Positions 9,448-16,599 of a DNA stretch of 56,961 nucleotides are shown here, piece after piece. Numbering within the stretch: position 1 is the first letter of the stretch; every line of letters starts with the position of its first letter. The notes below the pieces were generated by a model that worked only from the letters and a program-made list of their open reading frames with translations, did no database searches and had not been told where the DNA came from. Origin of the DNA: Dysosmobacter sp. (GTDB lineage Bacteria; Bacillota; Clostridia; Oscillospirales; Oscillospiraceae); NCBI GenBank assembly GCA_022778785.1, contig JALFSO010000010.1, positions 1 through 56,961 on the forward strand, given 5' to 3'. Both the position numbers and the translations under genes were made by a program.

Positions 9448-9749
9448 AAGTTCAAAGCAGAAAACCGATGACGCAGACGAGTAAGCAGAGAACCCCTCTT
9501 TCAGAGAGCTGCCGGTGGTGGGATGGCAGCAGAGACGGCTCTGACGAATGGACTGCGGAGGGCGGGCTGAACGCGTGAGCCAGTAAGCGCCGACGGGCTT
9601 TTCCCCCGTTATCAGGGAAAGACGTGTGATGGCACGTCGCCGAGCGGGCGAGGAATTCGCCAATTTGGGTGGCACCGCAGAAGTTTCAGACTTTTGTCCC
9701 AAAGGAACCTATTCATTTAGGTCCTTTGATGGGACAGAGGTCTTTTTTG
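9448..9749 (+). promoter_or_regulatory. T-box leader, tryptophan specific
   Basis: The leader carries the diagnostic T-box sequence TGGGTGGCACCGCAG (9666-9680). Stem I is visible, and on its 3' side GACGAATGGACTG presents a specifier codon UGG (9549-9551, Trp) in the usual GAA-NNN-AC setting. A terminator (9695-9736 stem, U-run 9742-9748) follows the T-box. Uncharged tRNA-Trp would pair with UGG and the T-box, favour the antiterminator and allow transcription of trpB2. This agrees with the product of the gene downstream. Confidence 0.93.
9695..9748 (+). terminator. Regulated terminator of the T-box leader
   Basis: TGTCCCAAAGGA-ACCT pairs with AGGT-CCTTT...GGGACA with one bulge, followed by TCTTTTTT. 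It is the terminator arm that competes with the T-box antiterminator. Confidence 0.85.
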
Positions 9750-9792
9750 TTTCCTTTTCCCCAAAGGGCCGCAGGACGAAAGGAGATACACC

Positions 9793-11178
9793 ATGAAGTA
9801 CGACAACAACATCCCCTACAAGATCTATCTGGAAGAGTCCGAGATGCCCGCGGCCTGGTACAACGTCCGGGCGGACATGAAGGTCAAGCCCGCGCCGCTG
9901 CTGAATCCCGGCACCGGCCAGCCCATGGCCTTTGAGGATCTGCGGCCCGTGTTCTGCGACGAACTGATCCGCCAGGAACTGGACGACGATACCGCCTATA
10001 TCCCCATCCCCCAGGAGATCCGGGACTTCTACAAGATGTACCGTCCCGCCCCGCTGGTGCGGGCCTACTGCCTGGAGGAGAAGCTCCAGACCCCGGCGAA
10101 GATCTACTACAAGTTCGAGGGCAACAACACCTCCGGCTCCCACAAGCTGAACAGCGCCATCGCCCAGGCGTACTACGCCAAGATGCAGGGGCTGAAGGGC
10201 GTCACCACCGAGACCGGCGCCGGCCAGTGGGGCACCGCCCTGTCCATGGCCTGCTCCTACTTCGGCCTGGACTGCAAGGTGTTCATGGTGAAGGTCAGCT
10301 ATGAGCAGAAGCCCTTCCGCCGGGAGGTCATGCGGACCTACGGCGCCTCCGTCACCCCCTCCCCCTCCGAGACCACCAACATCGGCAAGGCCATCCTGAA
10401 GGAGCATCCCGGCACCACCGGCTCCCTGGGCTGCGCCATCAGCGAGGCCGTGGAGGCCGCCACCTCCACGCCCGGCTACCGCTACGTGCTGGGCAGCGTG
10501 CTGAATCAGGTACTGCTGCACCAGTCCATCATCGGTCTGGAGACCAAGGCGGCGCTGGACAAGTACAACATCGTCCCCGACATCATCATCGGCTGCGCCG
10601 GCGGCGGCAGCAATCTGGGCGGCCTGATCTCCCCCTTCATGGGCGAGAAGCTCCGGGGCGAGAAGGACTATCAGATCATCGCCGTGGAGCCCGCCTCCTG
10701 CCCCAGCTTCACCCGGGGCCGCTTCGCCTATGACTTCTGCGACACCGGCAAGGTCTGCCCCCTGGCCAAGATGTACACCCTGGGCAGCAACTTCATCCCC
10801 TCTCCCAACCACGCCGGCGGCCTGCGGTATCACGGCATGAGCTCCATCCTGTCCCAGCTGTACCACGACGGCTACATGGAGGCCCGCTCCGTGGAGCAGA
10901 CCAAGGTCTTTGAGGCGGCGGAGCAGTTCGCCCGGGTGGAGGGCATCCTTCCCGCCCCCGAGTCCAGCCACACCATCCGGGTGGCCATCGACGAGGCGCT
11001 GAAGTGCAAAGAGACCGGCGAGGAGAAGACTATCGTCTTCGGCCTGACGGGCACCGGTTACTTCGACATGGTGGCCTACGAGAAGTTCCACAACGGCGAG
11101 ATGAGCGACTATATCCCCTCTGACGCCGAGCTGGAGGCCAGCTTCGCCACCCTGCCCCAGGTCCCGGGCCAGGAGTGA
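9793..11178 (+). CDS. trpB: TrpB2-type tryptophan synthase beta chain (PLP enzyme)
   Basis: A 461-residue fold-type II PLP enzyme that condenses indole with serine to give tryptophan. SGSHKLNSA contains the PLP lysine, ETGAGQWGTA the substrate loop and GCAGGGSNLGG the phosphate-binding glycines. Length and the N-terminal extension (MKYDNNIPYKIYLEE) fit TrpB2, the stand-alone form, rather than classical TrpB1 (about 400 residues). No trpA or other trp gene is adjacent, so it may salvage free indole. The start follows GAAAGGAGATACACC. The Trp T-box directly upstream supports the assignment and gives its control. Confidence 0.92.
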   Translation: MKYDNNIPYKIYLEESEMPAAWYNVRADMKVKPAPLLNPGTGQPMAFEDLRPVFCDELIRQELDDDTAYIPIPQEIRDFYKMYRPAPLVRAYCLEEKLQTPAKIYYKFEGNNTSGSHKLNSAIAQAYYAKMQGLKGVTTETGAGQWGTALSMACSYFGLDCKVFMVKVSYEQKPFRREVMRTYGASVTPSPSETTNIGKAILKEHPGTTGSLGCAISEAVEAATSTPGYRYVLGSVLNQVLLHQSIIGLETKAALDKYNIVPDIIIGCAGGGSNLGGLISPFMGEKLRGEKDYQIIAVEPASCPSFTRGRFAYDFCDTGKVCPLAKMYTLGSNFIPSPNHAGGLRYHGMSSILSQLYHDGYMEARSVEQTKVFEAAEQFARVEGILPAPESSHTIRVAIDEALKCKETGEEKTIVFGLTGTGYFDMVAYEKFHNGEMSDYIPSDAELEASFATLPQVPGQE

Positions 11179-11182
11179 TACT

Positions 11183-11320
11183 GATTCTTGATGAAAAAAT
11201 TTCATCAAGAATCCCGCGTGCTGCGCACGCTCGAATTGTGCAGAGGCACAATTCGGCGTCTCATAAAACTGAACGCGCTTCGCGCTATCAAACGGTTTGA
11301 ACCGTTTTCATCAGTTTTAA
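11183..11320. repeat. Chained-hairpin repeat, family 2, copy 1
   Basis: Five bases after the trpB2 stop begins a run of near-perfect inverted repeats: 14-bp arms GATTCTTGATGAAA around AAA; GCGTGC/GCACGC; CGAATTGTGC/GCACAATTCG; then AAAACTGA...TCAGTTTT enclosing GCGC-TTC-GCGC and AAACGGTT-TG-AACCGTTT. A degraded relative lies at 38159-38275 in the same orientation. The first hairpin may serve as the trpB2 terminator. Confidence 0.75.
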
Positions 11321-11344
11321 TATATTTTTTCCCAAAATAGCAGC

Positions 11345-11371
11345 AGGCGCGCGGCAGTTTGCCACGCGCCT
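11345..11371. terminator. Hairpin between trpB2 and the MATE gene
   Basis: AGGCGCG...CGCGCCT arms with inner GGCAG/TTGCC pairing lie between the two converging genes. On the minus strand it is six bases beyond the MATE stop codon, so it could end that transcript. Confidence 0.6.
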
Positions 11372-11377
11372 GTTTCG

Positions 11378-12721
11378 TTATGCCCGTGGGTCTCCGCGCT
11401 TCCGCCGCCGCAGGAAGTACCCGCCGCACAGGGCGATCTGTACCACGGTGGAGGCGGGGGTGGACAGCCCCAGGTGGAACAGCGACCCCGGCGACACCCG
11501 GCTCATGAGGAACGCCATGGGCAGCCGGACGCCCAGCGCCCCGGCGAAGCCCTGGACCATGACGAACACGGTCTGTCCGCAGCCGTTGAAGTAGCCGGTG
11601 AAGCAGAACAGGAAGCTGGTCAGCAGACAGTCGATGGCGTAGGCCTTCAGATACTCCCAGGCGGCGGCGATGACCGCCGTGTCCCTGGCGAACAGTCCCG
11701 CCAGCACGTCCCCGTGGAAGAACGCCGCCCAGCCCATCAGCAGTCCCGCCGCCACGGAGGAGGCGATGCCGCAGGCCAGCGCCCGCCGTGCCCGGTCCTC
11801 CCGTCCCGCGCCGATGTTCTGGGCCACGAAGGCGGACATGGACTGCATATAGGCGGAGGGCACCAGCATCACGAAGGCGCACATCTTCTCCGCCACGCCC
11901 ACACCGGCGGAGGCCACGGTACCCATGGCGTTGGCGATGGCGATGATGGCCAGGAAGGACAAACTCACCAGCAGGTCCTGGAGGGCCACCGGACTGCCCA
12001 GCCGGAGGATGCGGCCGGTGATCTCCCGGTCAAAGCGGATGTCCGCCCGGGTCAGGGCAAAGGGCAGCTTCCGGCGGCGGATGATGACCATGGACAGGGC
12101 CACGCTGATGCCCTGGGCGGCCACGGTGGCGACGGCGGCTCCCGCCACCCCCATGCCGAAGCCCCCCACCAGCAGCAGGTCCCCGGCGATGTTGAAAAAA
12201 CAGGCGATGGCCACGGTGATCAGGGGCATGTTGGAGTCCCCCAGCCCCCGGAAGATGCTGCCCAGGATGTTGTAGGCCACAATGAACACCGCCCCTGCGG
12301 AGCAGATGCGGACGTACCGCACCGTGCCGTCGAAGGCGTCCGCCGGGGCCTGCATCACCACCGCCATTCCCGGCGCCGCCAGCAGCATGACGGCAGTGAC
12401 GATCAGCGTCACCGCGGCGAACAGGCAGATGCCGCAGCCCACGGTGCGGCCCGCCTCGTCGGGCCTGCCCTCGCCGATCTTCTGGCCCAGCAGCACCGTG
12501 ACGCCCATGGCCAGGCCCGTGATGACCATGGTGACGGTCTGCATGATCTGGCTGCCGGTGGAGACGGCGGAGATGTCCGCCGCCGCGCCGAATCTCCCCA
12601 CCACCTGCAAATCCACCGCGCCGTACATGGCCTGCAGCAGCAGCGCCAGCAGCACCGGCAGCGCGAATCGCAGCAGGGCGGACAAAATGGGTCCCTGGGT
12701 AAAATCGTGTTCCCGTTCCAT
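11378..12721 (-). CDS. MATE family multidrug/Na+ efflux transporter
   Basis: A 447-residue integral membrane protein with about twelve hydrophobic segments. Typical features are TQGPILSALLRFALPVLLA at the N-terminus, QAMYGAVDLQVVGRFG, ILGSIFRGLGDSNMPL and the internally duplicated half with FVAQNIGAGREDRA. MATE proteins export cationic drugs or metabolites using Na+ or H+ gradients; the substrate here is unknown. The ATG at 12721 follows AAGAAGGAGGAG. The frame stays open upstream through the leader, but that part overlaps a terminator-like hairpin and is probably untranslated. Confidence 0.93.
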   Translation of the reverse strand: MEREHDFTQGPILSALLRFALPVLLALLLQAMYGAVDLQVVGRFGAAADISAVSTGSQIMQTVTMVITGLAMGVTVLLGQKIGEGRPDEAGRTVGCGICLFAAVTLIVTAVMLLAAPGMAVVMQAPADAFDGTVRYVRICSAGAVFIVAYNILGSIFRGLGDSNMPLITVAIACFFNIAGDLLLVGGFGMGVAGAAVATVAAQGISVALSMVIIRRRKLPFALTRADIRFDREITGRILRLGSPVALQDLLVSLSFLAIIAIANAMGTVASAGVGVAEKMCAFVMLVPSAYMQSMSAFVAQNIGAGREDRARRALACGIASSVAAGLLMGWAAFFHGDVLAGLFARDTAVIAAAWEYLKAYAIDCLLTSFLFCFTGYFNGCGQTVFVMVQGFAGALGVRLPMAFLMSRVSPGSLFHLGLSTPASTVVQIALCGGYFLRRRKRGDPRA

Positions 12722-12742
12722 GGTTCTCCTCCTTCTTTCCGG

Positions 12743-12795
12743 GCAAAAAGAAAAGCCGGCTAAGACCCCGGGCGCACCCGGCATCTTATCCAGCT
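12743..12795 (-). terminator. Attenuator-like hairpin in the MATE leader
   Basis: On the minus strand, AGCTGG..TAAGA..CCGGG pairs with CCCGGG..TCTTA..GCCGGCT and is followed by TTTTCTTTTT, a complete intrinsic terminator between promoter and gene. Transcription would stop here unless it is opened, as in leader-regulated efflux genes. An upstream inverted repeat (TTGTGATCGCAATCGCAA) could form an alternative pairing. I do not recognise a known riboswitch. Confidence 0.7.
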
Positions 12796-12834
12796 TTGCG
12801 ATTGCGATCACAAGCCCTCCGATGAACGTCCTAT

Positions 12835-12863
12835 AATCTAGCACAGCGCCGCCGGATTGTCAA
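12835..12863 (-). promoter_or_regulatory. Promoter of the MATE gene
   Basis: On the minus strand: TTGACA, a 17-bp spacer and TAGATT. The transcript would begin about 105 bases before the MATE start codon and include the attenuator-like hairpin. Confidence 0.7.
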
Positions 12864-12991
12864 GGCCGCGCCTGAAAAAGCTGGTCTATTCCGGGCAGAC
12901 CCCTCATAGCCTGATAGTGAGCTTACGGGACACGCCTTCACCGGCGTCTCCCAATCCTGTATGAAAGATACTTACGACCGAGGTGTACGAT

Positions 12992-13597
12992 ATGGATGAG
13001 ATCAGCCGCAATCAGGTGGAGCTGGAGGGCCGGGTCCTCACCGCCCCCGTCCTCTCCCACGAAAACCACGGGACCCGCTTTTACCGCTTCTCTCTGTCCG
13101 TTCCCCGCCTGTCGGGACAGGCGGACCTCCTGCCCGTTCTGGTGACGGAGCGGTATTTGCCCCTGGCGGCGCCGGAGGCGCCCCTGCGGATCCGGGGACA
13201 GTTCCGGTCCTTCAACAACCGCAGCGGACACGGCAGCCGTCTGGTGCTGACGGTCTTCGCCCGGGAGGCGGAACCGGGCACCGGCACGCCGGAGAACCGC
13301 ATTCTCCTGTCCGGCACGCTGTGCAAGCCGCCGGTATACCGCCGGACGCCCCTGGGCCGGAGCATCTGCGACCTGATGCTGGCGGTGCCCCGCCGGTACG
13401 GCCGGGCGGACTATCTGCCGGTGATCGCCTGGGGGCAGCTGGCCTCCCTCCTCAGCAGCCGTGGGGTGGGGGATCGGTTGGCTCTGGAGGGCCGCGTCCA
13501 GAGCCGGCTCTACACCAAGGTCACGGAGGATGGCCCCCAAGAGCGCACCGCCTACGAGGTGTCGGTGATGCACCTGACGGAGGAGGACGGCCAGTAA
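12992..13597 (+). CDS. SSB-like protein with two OB-fold halves
   Basis: A 201-residue protein. The first half (about residues 5-95: NQVELEGRV, FYRFSLSVPRLSGQADLLPV) and the second half (about 98-195: RILLSGTLCKPP, ICDLMLAVPR, DYLPVIAWGQLA, VGDRLALEGRVQSRLY) each match the OB-fold pattern of single-stranded-DNA-binding proteins. Canonical SSB has one OB fold plus an acidic tail; here two are fused and no DDDxPF-type tail is present. It may therefore be a PriB-like or specialised DNA-binding protein. ATG 12992 follows GAGGTG. A terminator hairpin follows at once. Confidence 0.8.
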   Translation: MDEISRNQVELEGRVLTAPVLSHENHGTRFYRFSLSVPRLSGQADLLPVLVTERYLPLAAPEAPLRIRGQFRSFNNRSGHGSRLVLTVFAREAEPGTGTPENRILLSGTLCKPPVYRRTPLGRSICDLMLAVPRRYGRADYLPVIAWGQLASLLSSRGVGDRLALEGRVQSRLYTKVTEDGPQERTAYEVSVMHLTEEDGQ

Positions 13598-13602
13598 CGC
13601 AC

Positions 13603-13630
13603 AGCGCGCCGGGATCTCTCCCGGCGCGCT
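13603..13630 (+). terminator. Terminator hairpin after the SSB-like gene
   Basis: AGCGCGCCGGGA-TCTC-TCCCGGCGCGCT is a perfect 12-bp stem. The same stem, with the loop reverse-complemented, follows obgE at 56819-56846; both adjoin family 1 repeats. Confidence 0.8.
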
Positions 13631-13957
13631 CAGCTTGTCGAAAAACCCTGTCTGAAGGAAAAGAGTCCTTTTTTGCAGGGGGAGTACGAGGGGGCAACCG
13701 GCGAAGCGCCGCCAGCGGCGGAAAAAGCGAACCGGTTGCGAGGAAGTGGCGCGATTCCCGGCCCAAAAGAGGCCGGAAATCGCAATGCCGCGACGGTGTC
13801 CGGGAGCCCCCTCGTGTTGGATTGAATGCCTGCAAAAAGCCTGTGTCAGCAGGCGTTTGCGCCGCGCAGCGGCAGCTTTTCGGCCCGCTGCGCGGGCAGA
13901 AAAGCGAGGCATTGTGAAGGCTGTCGAAAAAGTCCATCGGACTTTTTCGATAGCCTG
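13631..13957 (+). repeat. Dispersed structured repeat, family 1, copy B (full length)
   Basis: The longest copy, about 327 bp. The left end CTTGTCGAAAAA is complementary to TTTTTCGATAG at the right end. A GC-rich arm closed by CGAGGGGGC and GCCCCCTCG encloses about 115 variable bases (13692-13808). The conserved core follows (GAATGCCT 13824-13831 with AGGCATT 13907-13913), then the closing 17-bp hairpin 13919-13955. No convincing coding frame. Confidence 0.85.
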
Positions 13958-13985
13958 AGCCACAGCAGTTTGATCTGCTGTGGCT
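13958..13985. terminator. Hairpin at the right end of repeat copy B
   Basis: AGCCACAGCAG-TTTGAT-CTGCTGTGGCT is an 11-bp perfect stem followed by ATTCTTG. It differs from the hairpin on the left side of this copy. Confidence 0.55.
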
Positions 13986-14078
13986 ATTCTTGCATTGCAT
14001 CCTGTTGTGTGATAATATGGAACCGAGCAGACCCGGAAATCGGAATTTATAGAAATATTGAATAGAGGATATTGGAAA

Positions 14079-14264
14079 ATGGGGAAAAAAGAAGAGAGAT
14101 TTGAAGTTGTATTTACCGATGGATCTCAGCTGAAAGAGTCTGGCATGCGGCAAATTCTTGTGGACGGAGAAACGGGCGTCAATTACCTGGCCTGGAAATC
14201 GGGTTATGGCGGTGGTATTACCCCTCTTCTTGATTCTGAGGGAAACGTTGTAATCAGAAAATAA
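14079..14264 (+). CDS. DUF6440-like small protein
   Basis: A 61-residue protein with ATG 14079 behind AGAGGAT. It ends in the pattern ILVDGETGVNYLAWKSGYGG followed by ITPLLDSEGNVVI, which I recognise as the DUF6440 signature (D-x-x-T-G-V-x-Y-L ... T-P-L-L-D). Function unknown. Base composition is lower in GC than its neighbours and it lies directly beyond repeat copy B. Confidence 0.8.
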   Translation: MGKKEERFEVVFTDGSQLKESGMRQILVDGETGVNYLAWKSGYGGGITPLLDSEGNVVIRK

Positions 14265-14340
14265 CATTCCGGTTTGCCGGACAGATACAGGGGCGCACTT
14301 CTGTACGGGTATCTCCCATATGTGCGCTCTGCGGGACGGA

Positions 14341-14374
14341 ACGCCCCGGACACCTGAATGTCCGGGGCGTTTTT
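14341..14374. terminator. Bidirectional terminator
   Basis: ACGCCCCGGACA-CCTGAA-TGTCCGGGGCGT followed by TTTTGC serves the DUF6440 gene on the plus strand and could also end the minus-strand pair 14376-14887. Confidence 0.8.
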
Positions 14375-14375
14375 G

Positions 14376-14633
14376 CTATGCTTCGCCTTTGGGCGGCACG
14401 TCTCCGGCCGGTTCGTCTTCCGCCGCGTTCTCCTCCGGGGACAGCCTCCGGCGGAGGGACGCCGCCAGGGCGTCCGCCAGCAGGTCCGCCGCCACCACCG
14501 CCGCGAAGACGGCGGAGAACACCGCAATGTCCCGCCGGGAGGACAGCCAGCCCAGGCCCATCAGCAGCAGCGTCAGGCAGCACCAGACGGCCCCGGCTGT
14601 CAGGAGCGTCCGCTTCAGGGAGGTTTTTTTCAT
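14376..14633 (-). CDS. Small two-helix membrane protein
   Basis: An 85-residue protein: basic N-terminus (MKKTSLKRTLL), two hydrophobic segments (about 9-30 and 36-58) and a charged C-terminal tail rich in Glu and Pro. The ATG overlaps the stop of the GIY-YIG gene by four bases, indicating translational coupling. No family recognised. Confidence 0.7.
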   Translation of the reverse strand: MKKTSLKRTLLTAGAVWCCLTLLLMGLGWLSSRRDIAVFSAVFAAVVAADLLADALAASLRRRLSPEENAAEDEPAGDVPPKGEA

Positions 14634-14887
14634 TGGGGACCGTCTCCTTTCCTGACGATGAGGTCCAGCTTTTCCGCCCGGGAGAGCCGCTTGATGGCAC
14701 ACTCCCGCCGGAGGGCAGCGGACCTGTCCGGCAGGGCCTCCCGGTACACCACCTCCACAGGCAGATGGGAGCGGGTGTATTTGGCGCCCTTTCCGCTCTG
14801 ATGGACCGCCAGCCGCCGGTCCACGTCGGCGGCGGTGCCGGTGTACAGGGAGCCGTCGCCGCAGCGGAGCATATAGACCCACCACAT
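14630..14887 (-). CDS. GIY-YIG nuclease superfamily protein (YhbQ/UPF0213-like)
   Basis: An 85-residue single-domain protein. WWVYMLRCGDGSLYTGTAAD is the GIY-YIG strand pair (VYML ... LYTG), followed by the conserved Arg (RRLAVHQSGKGAKYTR) and a Glu-containing helix (RRECAIKRLSRAEKLDLI). Members are small stand-alone nuclease-fold proteins; the role of this subgroup in DNA repair is unsettled. The start at 14887 follows GGAGG; the longer frame has no ribosome site. Confidence 0.88.
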   Translation of the reverse strand: MWWVYMLRCGDGSLYTGTAADVDRRLAVHQSGKGAKYTRSHLPVEVVYREALPDRSAALRRECAIKRLSRAEKLDLIVRKGDGPQ

Positions 14888-15001
14888 GCGCCCTCGCCTC
14901 CTTTGCCGGTGGTCTTCACAGGGACAGCATACCACAGTTCCCGGAAAAGGGCAAAGGTGTTGGTGGGAGCTGTTTACCGTGTGTTGATGACTGCCGTCTG
15001 T

Positions 15002-15331
15002 TTATACGGGCAGATTCTCATCGCCCCAGGCCTTCATGCAGTCCAAAACGGATAAAAAGCTCTTGCCGAGTTCCGTCAGGGTATACTCCACCCGGGGAGG
15101 AACCTCACAGAAGTCCCGGCGAAGAAGGAAGCCGTCCGCCTCCAGCTCCCGGAGCTGCTTTGTCAGGGAGCTTTCCGTAATTTCCCCGATCTGACGGCGA
15201 AGCTGTCCGAACCGCCGGATATCACACTTGCCGATATACCAGAGAAGCTCGATCTTATATTTTCCGCCCAGCAGCTTCTGGACCGTGGAGATCGTTTTGC
15301 AGCGGCTGACTGCCGATTCTAATTTCCTCAT
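15002..15331 (-). CDS. HxlR family transcriptional regulator
   Basis: A 109-residue winged-helix protein with the HxlR pattern: LLGGKYKIELLWYI, RFGQLRRQIGEITESSLTKQ (recognition helix) and PPRVEYTLTELG (wing). HxlR proteins bind short palindromes as dimers, often responding to reactive or electrophilic compounds. It is divergent from a radical SAM gene, and a perfect palindrome (15396-15412) lies between them on the partner's promoter. It therefore probably controls both genes. Confidence 0.9.
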   Translation of the reverse strand: MRKLESAVSRCKTISTVQKLLGGKYKIELLWYIGKCDIRRFGQLRRQIGEITESSLTKQLRELEADGFLLRRDFCEVPPRVEYTLTELGKSFLSVLDCMKAWGDENLPV

Positions 15332-15395
15332 TCTGCCTCAGCTCCCTTCCGTATCATCATACGCTGTTCCACATCAAAAGAAAAGAGTACTTCAA

Positions 15396-15412
15396 AAAAG
15401 TACAGTACTTTT
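15396..15412. promoter_or_regulatory. Candidate HxlR operator
   Basis: AAAAGTAC-A-GTACTTTT is a perfect inverted repeat abutting the -35 region of the radical SAM promoter. A further half-site (AGTACTT) lies ten bases to the left. HxlR proteins typically bind GTAC-centred palindromes. Confidence 0.72.
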
Positions 15413-15436
15413 CTTTTTGATGCGCTTTGCTATAAT
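15408..15436 (+). promoter_or_regulatory. Extended -10 promoter of the radical SAM gene
   Basis: TGCTATAAT (TATAAT at 15431-15436 with an upstream TG) is a consensus extended -10. The -35 region is poor and overlaps the GTAC palindrome, so bound regulator would block it. Confidence 0.75.
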
Positions 15437-15509
15437 GACGCCAGCGAGACAGTCATGCGCGGGCTCGTCTCGCCGCCCGCGCAGAATCCGTCAATATGAG
15501 GTGTTTATC

Positions 15510-16445
15510 GTGCATTACACAGGGGCGATCTGGCGTCCGCCCTATGAGGCGGGCTCGCTGCTTCTGGAGGTAACGGCGGGCTGCACCCATCACAGGTGCA
15601 AATTCTGTACGCTGTACAGTGATCTGCCGTTCAAATTCAGAATGTCTCCCATGGAGAATATCGAGAGTGATTTGCTGGAGGCGCAGGTCCTGCGCCACAA
15701 TCCCGCCTCCAGAATAACGGCCAAACTTCAGGGCCTGCCGCGCCCGGAGCCGGTACGCCGTGTTTTCCTGACCGGCGCGAATCCATTTGTCCTGAAAACA
15801 GAGAAGCTGCTTGAGATCGCGGCGCTCATCCGGAGGTATCTGCCGTCTGTCAGCTCCATCGGCTGCTTTGCCCGTATCACAGACTCTGCCGGAAAGACAG
15901 ATGAAGAGCTGATCCTGCTCCGGCAGGCGAGCTATAACGGGTTGACCATCGGCGTGGAGACAGGGGACGATGCGGCGCTGTCCTTCATGCGGAAGGGGTA
16001 CACTTCACAGGATATCCTGACACAGTGCGGAAGACTGGAGCGGGCGGGAATAGAGTACGGCTTCTTCTATCTGACCGGCATTTCCGGCAGGGGGAAGGGC
16101 GAGGCCGGCGCAAGGGCCTCCGCAGAAGTGTTCAATCAGCTGCACCCCTTCCTGATCGGCCCCAATATGCTGACGATCTATCCGGAATCCGAGCTGTATC
16201 AGGAGATTCAAAGGGGAAACTGGGAAGAGGAGGGCGAGCTTGAAAAATACCGGGAGCTTCGGACCCTTGTGGAAGATCTGAACATATCCACATACTTTGC
16301 GGCAATGGGAGCCTCCAATGCCTTCCGGCTGAGAGGGCGTTTGCCGGAGGAGAGGGAAACGCTGCTGGAGACGCTGGACAGGATCATTTCCGGAGTGGGT
16401 GAAGAGGAACTGCGGCGCTACAGAAAAAACCTCCCGCATCTGTAA
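15510..16445 (+). CDS. Radical SAM protein (HemN/elongator-like B12-free type)
   Basis: A 311-residue protein beginning MHYTGAIWRPPYEA from a GTG preceded by GAGGTG; this N-terminus is characteristic of a clostridial radical SAM family. The cluster-binding cysteines are CTHHRCKFC (CxxxCxxC variant), so it should carry a [4Fe-4S] cluster and cleave S-adenosylmethionine. VFLTGANPFVL, TIGVETGDD and GFFYLTGISGRG are TIM-barrel SAM-binding segments. The substrate is not evident. It is probably under control of the divergent HxlR regulator. Confidence 0.88.
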   Translation: MHYTGAIWRPPYEAGSLLLEVTAGCTHHRCKFCTLYSDLPFKFRMSPMENIESDLLEAQVLRHNPASRITAKLQGLPRPEPVRRVFLTGANPFVLKTEKLLEIAALIRRYLPSVSSIGCFARITDSAGKTDEELILLRQASYNGLTIGVETGDDAALSFMRKGYTSQDILTQCGRLERAGIEYGFFYLTGISGRGKGEAGARASAEVFNQLHPFLIGPNMLTIYPESELYQEIQRGNWEEEGELEKYRELRTLVEDLNISTYFAAMGASNAFRLRGRLPEERETLLETLDRIISGVGEEELRRYRKNLPHL

Positions 16446-16517
16446 GCGGCCGTATTTGCCGGACAGATGGGCGCGCCCCGCAGCAAAAATCACCGGAGGG
16501 AAAAGGCTTTCGACGCC

Positions 16518-16566
16518 TTGACGGCGGAGGGCGGCCGTGCTATCATGGGACCGTTCTGTTTAGAAC
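16518..16566 (+). promoter_or_regulatory. Promoter and likely autoregulatory operator of the MarR gene
   Basis: TTGACG (16518-16523), a 17-bp spacer and TATCAT (16541-16546) form a good sigma-A promoter. The inverted repeat GTTCT-GTTT-AGAAC (16553-16566) covers the expected transcription start, a common position for a MarR self-repression site. Confidence 0.7.
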
Positions 16567-16599
16567 ATGAAGCGCGTATCCGGAAGGGAGGGCCTGGCT

